A DNA stretch of 46,595 bases. It comes from a candidate division WOR-3 bacterium (GTDB taxonomy: Bacteria > Hydrothermota > Tepidihabitantia > Tepidihabitantales > CAIPLT01). Under the pieces are notes generated by a model. It did not search any database and was not told where the DNA came from. It worked only from the letters and a program-made list of their open reading frames with translations. Positions 15,301 to 25,581 of this stretch are shown here, piece by piece. Each line of letters opens with the position of its first letter. Within the stretch, counting starts at the first letter, position 1. Location: the NCBI GenBank assembly GCA_039801505.1, contig JBDRUV010000008.1, positions 1 to 46,595 of the forward strand, read 5' to 3'. Both the position numbers and the translations under genes were made by a program.

Positions 15301-18300
15301 TGTTCTTATCTTACTTGCAAGCTTCTCCACTACTTCATAGTTATCTCTCAATTGTGCTAACAATATTTTTAAATCTTTTATATAGGCAAGTTGTTCTGGT
15401 GTTACTGCAGCCCTCTCAAGAGAATTATCTTCATCATCCATAATGGCGTGCAGTAATTCATGCAGCAATAGATATTGTGTAAACCCTGAAGATGCTCTAC
15501 CATTCTCATCAATCTCTTTTCTACCTATTACAACAACACTACCAACCTCCGTAGCTACACCCGGCGCTAAACCCTTAGCAGTACTTCTTGCAAATCTGTT
15601 AAAGGTGAAATACTGTCTCCCATTTTCACGCATTGCATTTATTTTGCCTCTATTCTCTGATGTGTTAATCTTCCACCAATTGTTCTTCTTATCTTCAAGA
15701 AGAATGTTCAATAAGTTATTCAAGTCCCTATAGAAAGAATCATCACTCCTCCAGTCTCTACCTCTACTCTTGTAGGCGTCTATTATTACACCTACTGCAT
15801 ATTCAAGCATTTCTGTTACATCTCTAACTTGATTCGTTACATAGATTAACTCAGGAATAGAAGATGGGGATGTAGACCCAATCGGGTGTCGTATTATCTT
15901 CACGCCCTCTTGCGATGATTGAATATATTGTGATATCACCGTCCCAACATTTTCAATTTCGGGACTAAGACTCTCTATGTTAAACGCATCAAGATACTTA
16001 CTAAAATCAAGAGGTTCAAGTCTTATGTTAAGTGTCGCTATCAACGATTGCAATCTTGAATAGCTAACATTGTTTCTCAGTTTATCAATTAACCCCTGAG
16101 CTATAGGGTTTTTAATATGCGCCATTATGGCGTTCTTAGCAAGTCTCTTAAGTATTGTTCTGAAAGATACATATTTACCTCCACCACTCTTTTTCTTGCT
16201 TTTCCGCCCTGATTTCTTCTTCTTACCAGTAGGCGTAACACCCTCAAACGGTAATTTAACCTGCTTAATAGGAGCACCATGGGGCCCTATATTAGATATC
16301 GGTGATTCCTCGCTGGGCGCAGGAGATTGCGATTCCTCGCTCTCATTCTCGTTTGTCTCACTTTCCGTTCCGGTGGGTGTTTGGGTGGGTGTCTCTTGCT
16401 GTGTTTCTTGTGATTCTACATCTTCCTCTTCAGCAATCCCCGACTCTGATGTTAAATCAGTATCAATAATCTCATCAAATATCTTTGCGAACTCTTCATA
16501 CCCATCATCAATATCTTCCTCAGGAGATTGAGTATTCGTCGAACTCTTATTCGGCGTTTTCTTCTCAGAAGTCTCTGCTGTATTTTCTTCCCCCTCTATC
16601 TCTTCATTATCACCACCAAATGCCTTCTTCCATAATTTAAGATATTCTTCGGTCTTGACAGCCCTCCCCTCAACACCTTGGGATGTGCTTCTTCTTAAGG
16701 CAGACATTGCAAAATGTATGTCTAACAGTTGGTCTACTATACTATTAAACAGTCTCCCCTGTGTACTACTTAAAAGTTCTTTGTAATGTGTATATAAAAA
16801 CTTATGAATATTTAGTTTTCTTCTAAAATCTTCTTTAACTTTCTCATCTTCTATTTCTTCGATTTTTAACTCTAACTCTTTAATCAACTCAGGGTCAGAT
16901 AGAAATTCTAATAGCTGCTCTATTTTAGTAAAATCAACATAGTTAACTTTTGCTTTACCCTTTGATGAAATATTTTTTTTTCTTATTCCCAATTCCCTTG
17001 CAACATCATCACCCTCTGTAAGTGTGTAGAAGAAATCTCTGTATCTACTTCTATCTATAAGCCCAAGAAGACTCTGCCTCCATCCCAATAACTCCTCATA
17101 CATTACTTTCTCAAATCTTTTTTGCGCCCATCTTCTACTTAAATCTATTTCATCAGTTACGTCATCCCCCCTTGAGGCTATGTAATACACGCTTTTCTTT
17201 CTATAGTTATATTTCTCCCCCGTTTTCTTATCTTCCCAAAGAGGTGAATCTTCACGTATTATGAATATACCATCGCTCTCATCTCTATTCTCTAATGTTA
17301 CGAGCAATCTGATGAAATCCATTTCAGATACCATGTCATTCGATGGGGAATGTAAATTATATTTCAAATAAGTCATAAAAGATGTTGTTATTGGGACTAT
17401 ATTCGTTAATTTTTTATCCCTTAATAGTGTAAGAATTTTCTTAAATGTTTTATTGGTATTTGAATAATTAATGTATAAAGCCCACGCCCTTTTAATTGCA
17501 CTATTCAAATAATCTTTCGGGTTGAGAATTTTCTCTTCTCTACTCCTCGTAGTTTCATTGTAAAAGCTTACCAATAACCCAGTATCAGACATTACCGTCG
17601 AAAATACTGGGAGTTTTAAACTAGACTCCTTCGATTCCGGAGCCCAGAAAACGAAATACTGCTTGAGCAAATACTCTAATAATTCATTACGCTCTTTCTC
17701 GTTATTTGTATAAACAATAGCATTAACTTTATCTCTTAAATTTTCATTAAGTAATACATTAAACAATATCTGTCCCGCAATTGCAGATGTAGCAATATCA
17801 TCTAAATTTGTTGGTTTAACTTTAAAGAATGCGAGAGCATATGCAAGTTTCTTAATATAGTTTATATTTTGAGGGTCTTGAGTTGTTGTATAATACCCAT
17901 AATGTGGGTCGTCTCCACCATTGTACTCATCAAGTGTTTTCGTTATTAATTTAAGCAAATTCTCAAATCGCGTTAAAGATTCTGTACTATCTTTACCTAA
18001 TGCCCTTAACAGCAAAGCCCTTGCAAGCGTGTGTGCGTCTAATAATATCTCACCCTCTTTATCTTTGAAATACTCGTTGTTTGTTATTCTCGTTAGTAAT
18101 CTATAATACCAAGGCATGAAACTAAATACTTCTGCAACGTTATTCGCAAGCTCAGTAATTTTAGTAGATTGTTTAACCCCGTCAAGAGTTATAGAGCGAA
18201 CCTCATCAAACACATTAGAAAGATTATTCAATATTACACGCGTTGAAACGAGAAACGCTTTTCTTTTATTATCTAGTGGGTCTGTATAAACTACAGCAAA

Positions 18301-21300
18301 AACATACGGTGAATAATCTGTTTCATTAATAAATATTGGGCGAAATGTTATGTCTTCATACCCTCTTTCAATCAGCAAATTTTCTATAGCATCAAAAAAC
18401 TTTTTATCAGTATGTATAGGTTCAGCATTCTTTTTTCTTAAGAGTCTATGAATCCCAGCACCTATCGCATTTAACTTGCTATTCTTTTTCGTATACTCAA
18501 TTACAGTACTCTCATCATATTTCCAGGAATAATCATCGCCTATGCGAAATTCTTCAACATTTGAAGTTGCTTGAGAGACCCCAACTTTCTTTTTACCCTC
18601 AAACGCAGACTTACCCGATACAGTCTTGAGTCCCATTGACTCATCTAAATTAGATGTATCAATATCAACGAAGTCAACACCATCGGGCAAATCATTAACT
18701 TTAGTTAATAATAGCTCATGGACAAAGACATCAGATATAGCCCCGTTCACTTGAACTCTTGCGGATTTTTTATACTTAGTAATAGCATCCCACCCAATAT
18801 CAACATTAATATTAGAGTTTAATAATATGTATCTCTTTTTAGGAGCCCCAGAAGTACTTTTGTAATTAAGAGCTATTTCTGCATTTTTTGTGGGTTTGTA
18901 TTTATACTCTATCGCGTATACTTCATTAGAAATTCGTTGAATACCTGTAAACTCAAATATAGAAGCAATCTTTAGAAGTAAATCGCCAGGGTTAGTTGGG
19001 ACGATGGGGACTGGGTATTCATTGTCTTCAGCATCTTCTCTTAGATTTCTCATGAACGTTACAAATTCTCTTGCACGTTCATTTATAGTATCAGAGTCAA
19101 CTTTCCCCAGCGATTTAGTTAAATCATGTACAAGAGCATAGATTTCATGTCTACCCTTAGTATCAGAGAATGAGCGGTCAGGTGGAATATTCTTGTATAT
19201 ATTAAAATCAGTGAGAAGATTTAATGTTGCTAACAGATGCTCTAAAGAATAGGGGAAAACTATAGGGTTAATATCGTCAAATACATCCCCGTTAGGCAGA
19301 GTCTTAAACCCAAGAATACCTCTATAATTCCCCCTCGGGAATAAAGCAAGAGTATTATCTACAAGCTTAAGTAATTCATCACTCGTTAAATTATGTCTCT
19401 CTAATACAATATTAGTTGGGATTACACTGAATGCATAATCACCTATTTGTATTATGTTACCATCTGTATCTTTTATTACATTATCAACTTTCTCATGTTC
19501 AATTATATTGAATTTTATTTCATAATCATTTTCAATCTTCTCTTTTAACTTTCTTATATTCTCTGGGACTTTATTCCAATCATCTATTCTTAGCTCAATC
19601 TCTGTATCGTCTTTTACGTTCCTCCCCTCTTTTAATGAATATTTGATTCTAATCTCTCTGAAATACTTTATCAGGTCAACCAGCGCATTCCTCACATCCT
19701 CCGGGAGCATTTTAAAATTATAAACTATTCTTGCGCCATTTGAATTAGTAATCGCTATTTCAGCGTCAGAAATATTACTCATAGATATTACTTCTGATAA
19801 ATTTGTACGCTCTAATATCTCATTATTATTACCCTCTCTTATTTCAATATCATATTTCTTAAGTGTTCTCTCAATATTCTTTATTGTGTCTACACCGGTG
19901 TAATTGGGGTCTCTATACGCTATTAAAGAAACTCTTGTTATGGTGTTTGTATTTGCATCAAAATGTCTTCTTAATTTAACTATGTAATTATTGTTGAACA
20001 ACGCCTGAATGGCATAGAAAAGCTCTGAATATTTTTTTATTTGAACTTCACTCTTTTTATTTACATCGCCATCTGTGGCGATAAATACATACTCTTCACC
20101 AAAATTATTCTTGTCTAAAACGATGTCTTTAATAAACTCTCTTGCATTCGTTGGTGTATTATTATCACTATCTTCTTCAGGTTCACTATCCCCCGCCTTC
20201 TTCTTTTTCTTCTTCCCCTTACTACCTCCTCCACCTCCTCCATCACTCTCATCATCCACTTCTATTTCTTCTTCCACCTCCTGCCCGTCTATGACTCTCT
20301 TAACCCTTACCGTCTTCCTACCACCACTACCAAACCCACTATCAAGTTTAAAATTAACTAACTTAATTATTCTAATTAAATTTTTGTATGCTCTTAATAC
20401 GCTCTCAAAAGAATATTTATTCGCTTTTCTCAGAGATACAAGCAATGCCTTACCCTGCTCAAGTCTACTAAGATACCCCGCCAGTTCTTTGGGCGTGGTG
20501 AATATATTCAAATTGGGTGGGCCATCCGTCCCGTATATTTCTCTCTCTAATTCTTTTAATTCAATCTGCGTAATATACTCAGAAAGCTTCTTAAGTGTAT
20601 CCCCAATGGGTGTAGAATATAATGCAGCTTGCATTCTTATTGACTTATAAAAAGATACAATATCATTCAGATTTGCATTTTTCTTTCTTCTTAATTCGCT
20701 ATCGCTAATCTCATCAGGTATGGGAACTTTAAATCTATATTCCTCATCCCCCTTAATTTTATATCTAACAATCATGTTAAGCCCATCACGAGATGGTTTT
20801 AATGTAATTCTTTGATATTCAAATCTAACATCTGGGAATGTAGTAATAATTTTCCTGGCGGTATCTACATCACCAAGAGCATATGCGACGGCAGCATATA
20901 GCTGAGCATTCCCCTTTGTAACACTCACACCACGAAAATCAACACTAGCGCCTTCATTACCTTTTGCATAATTCTGTACTAATCTATGAAGGTCTTGTAA
21001 ATTAGAGAAAGATAGATTTCTTAACAATATTCTTCGAATGCCATCAAGACTTTCACGCACTATCTGTGAATGAGTCTTATCTTGGGTATTGGATAATTTA
21101 CCTAATATATCATTAATTTCAGGGTAGAAATTACTAAATACTGAATCTGTTTTGAATTGCTCAAGATTTTTAAATAGTTCCCTCGCTACATCCTCAAGTG
21201 TTACAGGAACTATCTCTTCTTGCTTTTTCTTTTGTTCTTCCTCACTACCAAGAACATCTTTCCCCTCTTCAAGCTTTTTTAATTCTTCATCTAAATTAAT

Positions 21301-23922
21301 TGCTTCCTGAGCTACTTGTTTTTCTCCTTCTAAATATTTCTGCAGTTTCTCTGTAATCGTTTTTATATTTTCAACAACTTGAACTATACCATCGTGCGTT
21401 GTCTCTCGCGTGAATGGAGTAACCGCTCTACCAAAACTCAATGCTAAATCTCTTATGTTTGCAAATACAGGGACTAATCGAGTGAACCCTTTAACTTTTT
21501 CTTTGTCTTGTTTTATTACTTCTCCAATAGCTTCGCTTAATGCGCTTAGACCATCAAAAGCTATATTTCTGCGTTCCCCACTGAAAACGCTTTTAATTGC
21601 CCTAACAGCCTCCTGATTATCAGATGCGTTTTCTATGAAGTATAGCGCTATAGCATTCTGTATTGGAGTCTTATTGTTTGCTTTTACACCATAACTTCTT
21701 AGTCTATCAACTACACTCTGCGACGCCTCGCTATCGGGAGTTAGAGCAAGAAGCGGGACACCACCCGATGTAAATATATCTTTCGCGCTATGTCCACCGC
21801 CAACATTACCTCGAGCAATCACACGTTGGAAGAAATACCCTAACCCTCTATAATCTATAGATTGCTTATCAACAGCAAATGCTTTGATTATTGGTGGGGT
21901 ATCTTCTTTAATTGTAGATTCAGTTTCCACACCATACAACGTACCCAACGGAGACACGAGAAAAGAATCGCGTGATAGTTCATAAGAATCACCTTTAACA
22001 TTGATATTTAATATTGGGACAAGAGCACCCCATACATCACCAAGAGTAACATCTTCACTGTGCTGTATAGTTGGGTTATAAAATTTATCTAAATCAAAAT
22101 GTACAAAGCTTTCACCTACATTGTATTTGTTCATTCTTACATATATCGCATTCCCCTCTTGTTCGCTACCAACACGGAAATAATATGCAAGCTTACTCTC
22201 AGCAATTTTTTTAATCGGGGTTTTCTTTGTCTCAGGCGTATTAAGCCCAAAAGAACTTCTAATATTATCTATAGCACTATTTAAATTTACTTTTCTATCG
22301 GATAAATCAGCATCATTTCTTTGCTCCGCATCAATTACTTGAGATATTTGAAATTGATTCTCCGCTTGAACAATATCACCAATCAGCGCTATCGGGTCTA
22401 TATCTTGATTGTTAGCTCTTGCATCTGACACTCTATTGGCGACATCAATAAGATATCTAGCATTAGGGTTTATAATTATTCCATTCTGTACTGCTTTTGA
22501 TAATTTATTATCAACTTCCTGATTAAATACATCAGGGTTTATACTCTCAAAATCTCCATTATTAGATAACAATCTAGACGTTTTGTTTACTATGTTTCTA
22601 AATCTACCAAGCGCTACAGCATAATCACCCGCCTTTAATAGCCCGCCAGTAATCATAATTGTAGACATTGTTAATGCAAATGTTCTTGTATCAGTGATTA
22701 ATTGATTCGCGGGCATCTTAGGGTCTACACCTGCTATCACCTGGTCTACCATATTCTCTGCTATTTGCTGCATGTATTCTTCACTGAATTCCGCTATAAG
22801 CCCATCCCACGGGGCTATCTTTCTCATTTCTTTTATTTGTTTAAGTGCATTATCTACAAAATCTTTTCTAATATTAATATCTTTTAGCATTTCTACATTC
22901 GCAATTTTACTCTCCATCTTGGCGAATGCATCACCAACAGAATTATAAATTTTATTGTCTTTCAATACATCGGGGATTACTTTATTCACCTTCTCCAATA
23001 ATTTGTATCTATCAGCGGCTTTACCCAATATTTTCCCTATAGCACCACCTACTATCCCCCCACCCCATACTTCTATTGCCTCATTTATTGTTGCAAATAC
23101 TGTTGATGCAAATAGTTTGGTACTCTCAGGAATATTGGGAGCTTCAACAGTTAATACTTTATTCCCATTCTCATCTTCATTTGATACTATCTGGGGGGTT
23201 GTATAATCAACATATTTCCCAGCCACCTGAAGCGCTATAGACCCTAGCATTCCCGCGGCCAATGATGTAACATTACCCCATGTAGCGGGGTTACCTAATA
23301 TAGCCTTGGAAATATAATATGGGGCCGTATACGTAAGAGATGTAGCAACGCTACTAGCAATATCAGATACAATAGAATGCTGAGCGGGTTTAATCGCTTC
23401 AAGCTTAGAAATATTCTCAAGTACTGTTTTCTGTTCTTCTTCCGGAAGGGCCGATAGCGATTGCTCATTTACCTCATTAATCCCATACTTATTCAATATC
23501 GCAAGTACGTTCTGCGCATATTGTAATTGTTCTGATTTTGAAAAATAATATGGTATCTTTGTTAATGGAAACTCGTCTTTCCAATACGACGCGGGACGTT
23601 CTTGAGCAATCTCAGCAATAACGGGGTCTATACGAATTGTCTTAACAGCATTCTCAGATACAGGGATAGCATTCCCACTTATAACATTCTGTACGTACTC
23701 ATCGTATTCAACAGATTTAAAGAATAAATCAGAAGTAATCGGTGGGGCGTAATTAACACTGTTTCGTAATTTCTCAGCACCATCTTTGATTATTGCTTCT
23801 TTTTGCTTAAGTCTCTTATATTCTTCTTCTAAAGATGCATACCCCTCATCACCAATAGATACATCTGGGACAACATCTTCTTGTGGCGTAGGTACACCTA
23901 AGACATCATCAAACTTCATCAC
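12376..23922 (-). CDS. Giant ejection/internal virion polyprotein-like protein with metallopeptidase motif
   Basis: 3,848 residues, a quarter of the window. Seen in order: two hydrophobic segments near residues 183-235 and 411-438; a Gly/Lys-rich low-complexity linker near 1218-1254; a long Ser/Thr/Glu/Pro linker with a Lys-rich end near 2434-2590; a zinc-peptidase motif H-E-L-L-H at 2821-2825 with a possible third ligand in D-E-F near 2955; and a region at about 3270-3515 (Y-N-P-F-F-V-A-T-N-I-T-R-D-T, M-S-D-K-I-T-K) like the large polyvalent protein-associated domain LPD38. Such proteins occupy the T7 gp16 or N4 vRNAP position and are injected with DNA. I found no RNA polymerase signature. 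Linkers suggest modular, perhaps cleaved, domains. Last gene of the late operon. Confidence 0.88.
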   Translation of the reverse strand: MMKFDDVLGVPTPQEDVVPDVSIGDEGYASLEEEYKRLKQKEAIIKDGAEKLRNSVNYAPPITSDLFFKSVEYDEYVQNVISGNAIPVSENAVKTIRIDPVIAEIAQERPASYWKDEFPLTKIPYYFSKSEQLQYAQNVLAILNKYGINEVNEQSLSALPEEEQKTVLENISKLEAIKPAQHSIVSDIASSVATSLTYTAPYYISKAILGNPATWGNVTSLAAGMLGSIALQVAGKYVDYTTPQIVSNEDENGNKVLTVEAPNIPESTKLFASTVFATINEAIEVWGGGIVGGAIGKILGKAADRYKLLEKVNKVIPDVLKDNKIYNSVGDAFAKMESKIANVEMLKDINIRKDFVDNALKQIKEMRKIAPWDGLIAEFSEEYMQQIAENMVDQVIAGVDPKMPANQLITDTRTFALTMSTIMITGGLLKAGDYAVALGRFRNIVNKTSRLLSNNGDFESINPDVFNQEVDNKLSKAVQNGIIINPNARYLIDVANRVSDARANNQDIDPIALIGDIVQAENQFQISQVIDAEQRNDADLSDRKVNLNSAIDNIRSSFGLNTPETKKTPIKKIAESKLAYYFRVGSEQEGNAIYVRMNKYNVGESFVHFDLDKFYNPTIQHSEDVTLGDVWGALVPILNINVKGDSYELSRDSFLVSPLGTLYGVETESTIKEDTPPIIKAFAVDKQSIDYRGLGYFFQRVIARGNVGGGHSAKDIFTSGGVPLLALTPDSEASQSVVDRLRSYGVKANNKTPIQNAIALYFIENASDNQEAVRAIKSVFSGERRNIAFDGLSALSEAIGEVIKQDKEKVKGFTRLVPVFANIRDLALSFGRAVTPFTRETTHDGIVQVVENIKTITEKLQKYLEGEKQVAQEAINLDEELKKLEEGKDVLGSEEEQKKKQEEIVPVTLEDVARELFKNLEQFKTDSVFSNFYPEINDILGKLSNTQDKTHSQIVRESLDGIRRILLRNLSFSNLQDLHRLVQNYAKGNEGASVDFRGVSVTKGNAQLYAAVAYALGDVDTARKIITTFPDVRFEYQRITLKPSRDGLNMIVRYKIKGDEEYRFKVPIPDEISDSELRRKKNANLNDIVSFYKSIRMQAALYSTPIGDTLKKLSEYITQIELKELEREIYGTDGPPNLNIFTTPKELAGYLSRLEQGKALLVSLRKANKYSFESVLRAYKNLIRIIKLVNFKLDSGFGSGGRKTVRVKRVIDGQEVEEEIEVDDESDGGGGGGSKGKKKKKKAGDSEPEEDSDNNTPTNAREFIKDIVLDKNNFGEEYVFIATDGDVNKKSEVQIKKYSELFYAIQALFNNNYIVKLRRHFDANTNTITRVSLIAYRDPNYTGVDTIKNIERTLKKYDIEIREGNNNEILERTNLSEVISMSNISDAEIAITNSNGARIVYNFKMLPEDVRNALVDLIKYFREIRIKYSLKEGRNVKDDTEIELRIDDWNKVPENIRKLKEKIENDYEIKFNIIEHEKVDNVIKDTDGNIIQIGDYAFSVIPTNIVLERHNLTSDELLKLVDNTLALFPRGNYRGILGFKTLPNGDVFDDINPIVFPYSLEHLLATLNLLTDFNIYKNIPPDRSFSDTKGRHEIYALVHDLTKSLGKVDSDTINERAREFVTFMRNLREDAEDNEYPVPIVPTNPGDLLLKIASIFEFTGIQRISNEVYAIEYKYKPTKNAEIALNYKSTSGAPKKRYILLNSNINVDIGWDAITKYKKSARVQVNGAISDVFVHELLLTKVNDLPDGVDFVDIDTSNLDESMGLKTVSGKSAFEGKKKVGVSQATSNVEEFRIGDDYSWKYDESTVIEYTKKNSKLNAIGAGIHRLLRKKNAEPIHTDKKFFDAIENLLIERGYEDITFRPIFINETDYSPYVFAVVYTDPLDNKRKAFLVSTRVILNNLSNVFDEVRSITLDGVKQSTKITELANNVAEVFSFMPWYYRLLTRITNNEYFKDKEGEILLDAHTLARALLLRALGKDSTESLTRFENLLKLITKTLDEYNGGDDPHYGYYTTTQDPQNINYIKKLAYALAFFKVKPTNLDDIATSAIAGQILFNVLLNENLRDKVNAIVYTNNEKERNELLEYLLKQYFVFWAPESKESSLKLPVFSTVMSDTGLLVSFYNETTRSREEKILNPKDYLNSAIKRAWALYINYSNTNKTFKKILTLLRDKKLTNIVPITTSFMTYLKYNLHSPSNDMVSEMDFIRLLVTLENRDESDGIFIIREDSPLWEDKKTGEKYNYRKKSVYYIASRGDDVTDEIDLSRRWAQKRFEKVMYEELLGWRQSLLGLIDRSRYRDFFYTLTEGDDVARELGIRKKNISSKGKAKVNYVDFTKIEQLLEFLSDPELIKELELKIEEIEDEKVKEDFRRKLNIHKFLYTHYKELLSSTQGRLFNSIVDQLLDIHFAMSALRRSTSQGVEGRAVKTEEYLKLWKKAFGGDNEEIEGEENTAETSEKKTPNKSSTNTQSPEEDIDDGYEEFAKIFDEIIDTDLTSESGIAEEEDVESQETQQETPTQTPTGTESETNENESEESQSPAPSEESPISNIGPHGAPIKQVKLPFEGVTPTGKKKKSGRKSKKKSGGGKYVSFRTILKRLAKNAIMAHIKNPIAQGLIDKLRNNVSYSRLQSLIATLNIRLEPLDFSKYLDAFNIESLSPEIENVGTVISQYIQSSQEGVKIIRHPIGSTSPSSIPELIYVTNQVRDVTEMLEYAVGVIIDAYKSRGRDWRSDDSFYRDLNNLLNILLEDKKNNWWKINTSENRGKINAMRENGRQYFTFNRFARSTAKGLAPGVATEVGSVVVIGRKEIDENGRASSGFTQYLLLHELLHAIMDDEDNSLERAAVTPEQLAYIKDLKILLAQLRDNYEVVEKLASKIRTDSSGYWPYDDEEELKREKIIDVAVGILSGYLENETTGVISAKTLYSEDTETIPESTLKLLSPSGLTETKEERKKKMLSYMIDEFRNLITGDSIKSTIYKFYRSVRTYLQDVSYALPEEIRARIESTYARLLRSSDYSKFYINEFISSLSNNNITPQEAGVILMRVAWEHRGEFNSAIKAMLGAEEGDENVASIFLNLTREDYDKVFHDFYMIKDAEKKREIVEEAFRNMIAKIYEELKDSGMIADYDPERIPLLVFNMPLHPALPWNNVPFTASDRPKNLVPTNNPLEILARTLEHWAAIVEMSYSNKFKREIIDKVQEELSEDIPTQFAKRKYAGKALYDGSKDVLVYEEGVPYVYRLAQHAADWRYDLVGLLNNRVTHTPYMLQLLSFAIDAFKKIWVTYNPFFVATNITRDTKQMIRLLPDTINMSELKLAYRDAARFAYYKSFYDVSVSEYSKYLNQDEAEFFRALEQSGALLRDFSESIIDGNPMSAVRDIVRTEISNYKSKFMTEEESIGEFIHDSIFEKFKNFVDMSDKITKYSAALYLYRRSKSGQNNLKLEDIAEFVRRYAGTPDITKKGIFTVYLNRIFVFFNPRIQSIFANWDYLSKNKENLQRVLFRSLYLDFVPKSIAALAISGLLDKLLEILLGRENYDSKDAKFMKLYRNIPKYHLMTSTVIPLYLDVNDDKTLAVRFVDDTVGSFINAVAYGAVEAYQMNSYRKLLNNLLHAVVTDFPGKSEDLNPMLNLVSSLTSMLTGNNPIDPFTGRVIIDDKVFKASDAEAYGRLMLYSTFQIFGGFLPKREFLQDLFDFIKYNAEGKTKPSKEGDEISKFLYTLSSMPGVSRLVLYSNGGMKEELYRQYSKWIVVRDTQLYNYRKVGMKYFDYTMLDDPKYGKIKNRKELSRVVNKILNKAKNDELKGISKEDEERFKSTMVSALHAKGLLDTKLDVKENMGNMFVEYLKKDNPMLYNILKLN

Positions 23923-23949
23923 AACACCCCATATCGTTCAAGTGGTGTA

Positions 23950-25581
23950 TTAATAACCCCAAGCATTAACATAACTAATCCACCCACCTGCACCACTGTC
24001 TGTGTTATTTTTTCTTCTCGATTTAATTCCCTTTATGTATTCATCTAATTTACTCTTAATCTCGTTTTTTCTTGCTGTATCATTTTCTTTATCTTCAAGA
24101 AATAACATTTCAGCGCCAGTATCACCAACGTAATTTTTAATTTGTCCTTTGTAATTTTCAATCATTTTACTAAGACTCTCTAAATACAATGGAAGACGCT
24201 TATAATTCTCTAATTCCTTAGGACTTAAACTATTCTTATTCTCATCTATCAATATGATTTTATCTTCCAATTCTCTCTTTCTTAAATTCGCTAATCCCAA
24301 TATACCAAGCTCAGGGCGAGCACTCAATGCTCTCTGTAGCTCCTGAAGTGGAATTTGTGTTATTTGAGCATTCTGAATAAGCAAATCACTATTTGGGTGG
24401 TTAACTATTTCATCAATATTTAAAGCACCTACCCCAGGGATTTTGATTAAAAAAGATGGGACTGCCTTCGTTAGTTTTAACTCATTAGCAACGCTCTTAA
24501 GGAAATCAGATTTCTCTTGTAAAGACATCCCCCCCCAATTATCAGGTAGATTTTTTATTTCAATTTTTTGTTCGCTACCACGCTCTTTTATATATTTATT
24601 ATCCTCATCAAATACATATTGAGGTTTCTCTTTCAACTCTTTAAAGCTACTATTCATAGCCTCCCCAAGCTGAGATATAGTAACGTCGAGCATGTCTAAA
24701 TCTTTTTCAGGGGATTGTTGTAATTGATTCTGTAATTGATTCGCTCTCTCTTGATTAAATGTTGCTAAAGATTCATAATATTTAGCTTGAGCGCCTTTAA
24801 GACTACGCTCTATATCAAGCTGACTCCTATCTAATTGCAATCTCCCTAGCTGTATAGCATTACTCCCTGCATTCTGAGCAATATTCGCCAGAGACGATAT
24901 TATCCCCGTTATATTAGATATCGCTTTATCTTGTCTATCAGGGAGCGCAGTAAGAGCCGTGAGATAAGACGTAAACCCCTCTTTTCTGATAGACGCTAAA
25001 TCTTTCTCAAGCTCTACTTTCTTATCTTGTATGTCTTTAAGCAAATCTACATATCTAAATACAGCCACTTGTTCTAATTGTCTTTGTTGTAGTTTAAGCT
25101 TCTCCTGCTCAACAAGCTGAGACAACTTAGTCGCATACATTCTCTGCTCATACTCATTACTTCTATTAAGCTGCTCATCTATTGCTTGCGCCGCCTCTCG
25201 TCTAATCCCATACGTGACAGGAGATACACGCTTAACGGGTTCAGGGACAGCACTTAAAAGATACGCAATATTCACACGTTGAGACGCATATTGATTCATT
25301 AACGCTGCAATGTTATTCATCCCTTGCATATACATAGCAAGAGATAAACTTCTATCTTTTACATATGGGTCTAGAAATTGATTGTATGCTTCTTGATATG
25401 CCTCTTGAATAAATTTCTTCTGCTCTTCTACATCAAGACGCATATCTTCTACACCAAGAGCCATCTCACCTAAAGCGCCCGCAGCAGCAGAGGCGGCCCT
25501 CTGTGAATCACCATAGTCTATAGCAGTTGTTATTTCGTTTATTAAATCTTCATAGTACTTGCTCGCCTTAGTACCCGCCAT
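23950..25581 (-). CDS. Internal virion (ejection) protein, coiled coil
   Basis: 543 residues, nearly all helical, with long Gln/Glu/Lys/Leu heptad stretches (about residues 140-290) and Ala-rich N-terminal part. No enzymatic motif. Together with the hydrophobic product at 25568 and the giant at 12376 it mirrors the T7 gp14-gp15-gp16 set that forms the DNA-ejection channel. It overlaps the upstream gene by 14 nt. Function by position and composition. Confidence 0.65.
   Translation of the reverse strand: MAGTKASKYYEDLINEITTAIDYGDSQRAASAAAGALGEMALGVEDMRLDVEEQKKFIQEAYQEAYNQFLDPYVKDRSLSLAMYMQGMNNIAALMNQYASQRVNIAYLLSAVPEPVKRVSPVTYGIRREAAQAIDEQLNRSNEYEQRMYATKLSQLVEQEKLKLQQRQLEQVAVFRYVDLLKDIQDKKVELEKDLASIRKEGFTSYLTALTALPDRQDKAISNITGIISSLANIAQNAGSNAIQLGRLQLDRSQLDIERSLKGAQAKYYESLATFNQERANQLQNQLQQSPEKDLDMLDVTISQLGEAMNSSFKELKEKPQYVFDEDNKYIKERGSEQKIEIKNLPDNWGGMSLQEKSDFLKSVANELKLTKAVPSFLIKIPGVGALNIDEIVNHPNSDLLIQNAQITQIPLQELQRALSARPELGILGLANLRKRELEDKIILIDENKNSLSPKELENYKRLPLYLESLSKMIENYKGQIKNYVGDTGAEMLFLEDKENDTARKNEIKSKLDEYIKGIKSRRKNNTDSGAGGWISYVNAWGY

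Noticed and set aside
15443-20650. Plus-strand open frames opposite the giant gene (for example 16127-16531 and 20075-20650)
   Set aside because: They mirror low-complexity linkers of the minus-strand gene, lack ribosome sites and lie inside a continuous 3,848-codon frame.
12376-23922. N4-type virion RNA polymerase
   Set aside because: Position and size fit, but I could not find T7-like polymerase motifs; the visible motifs are a metallopeptidase HELLH and an LPD38-like region.
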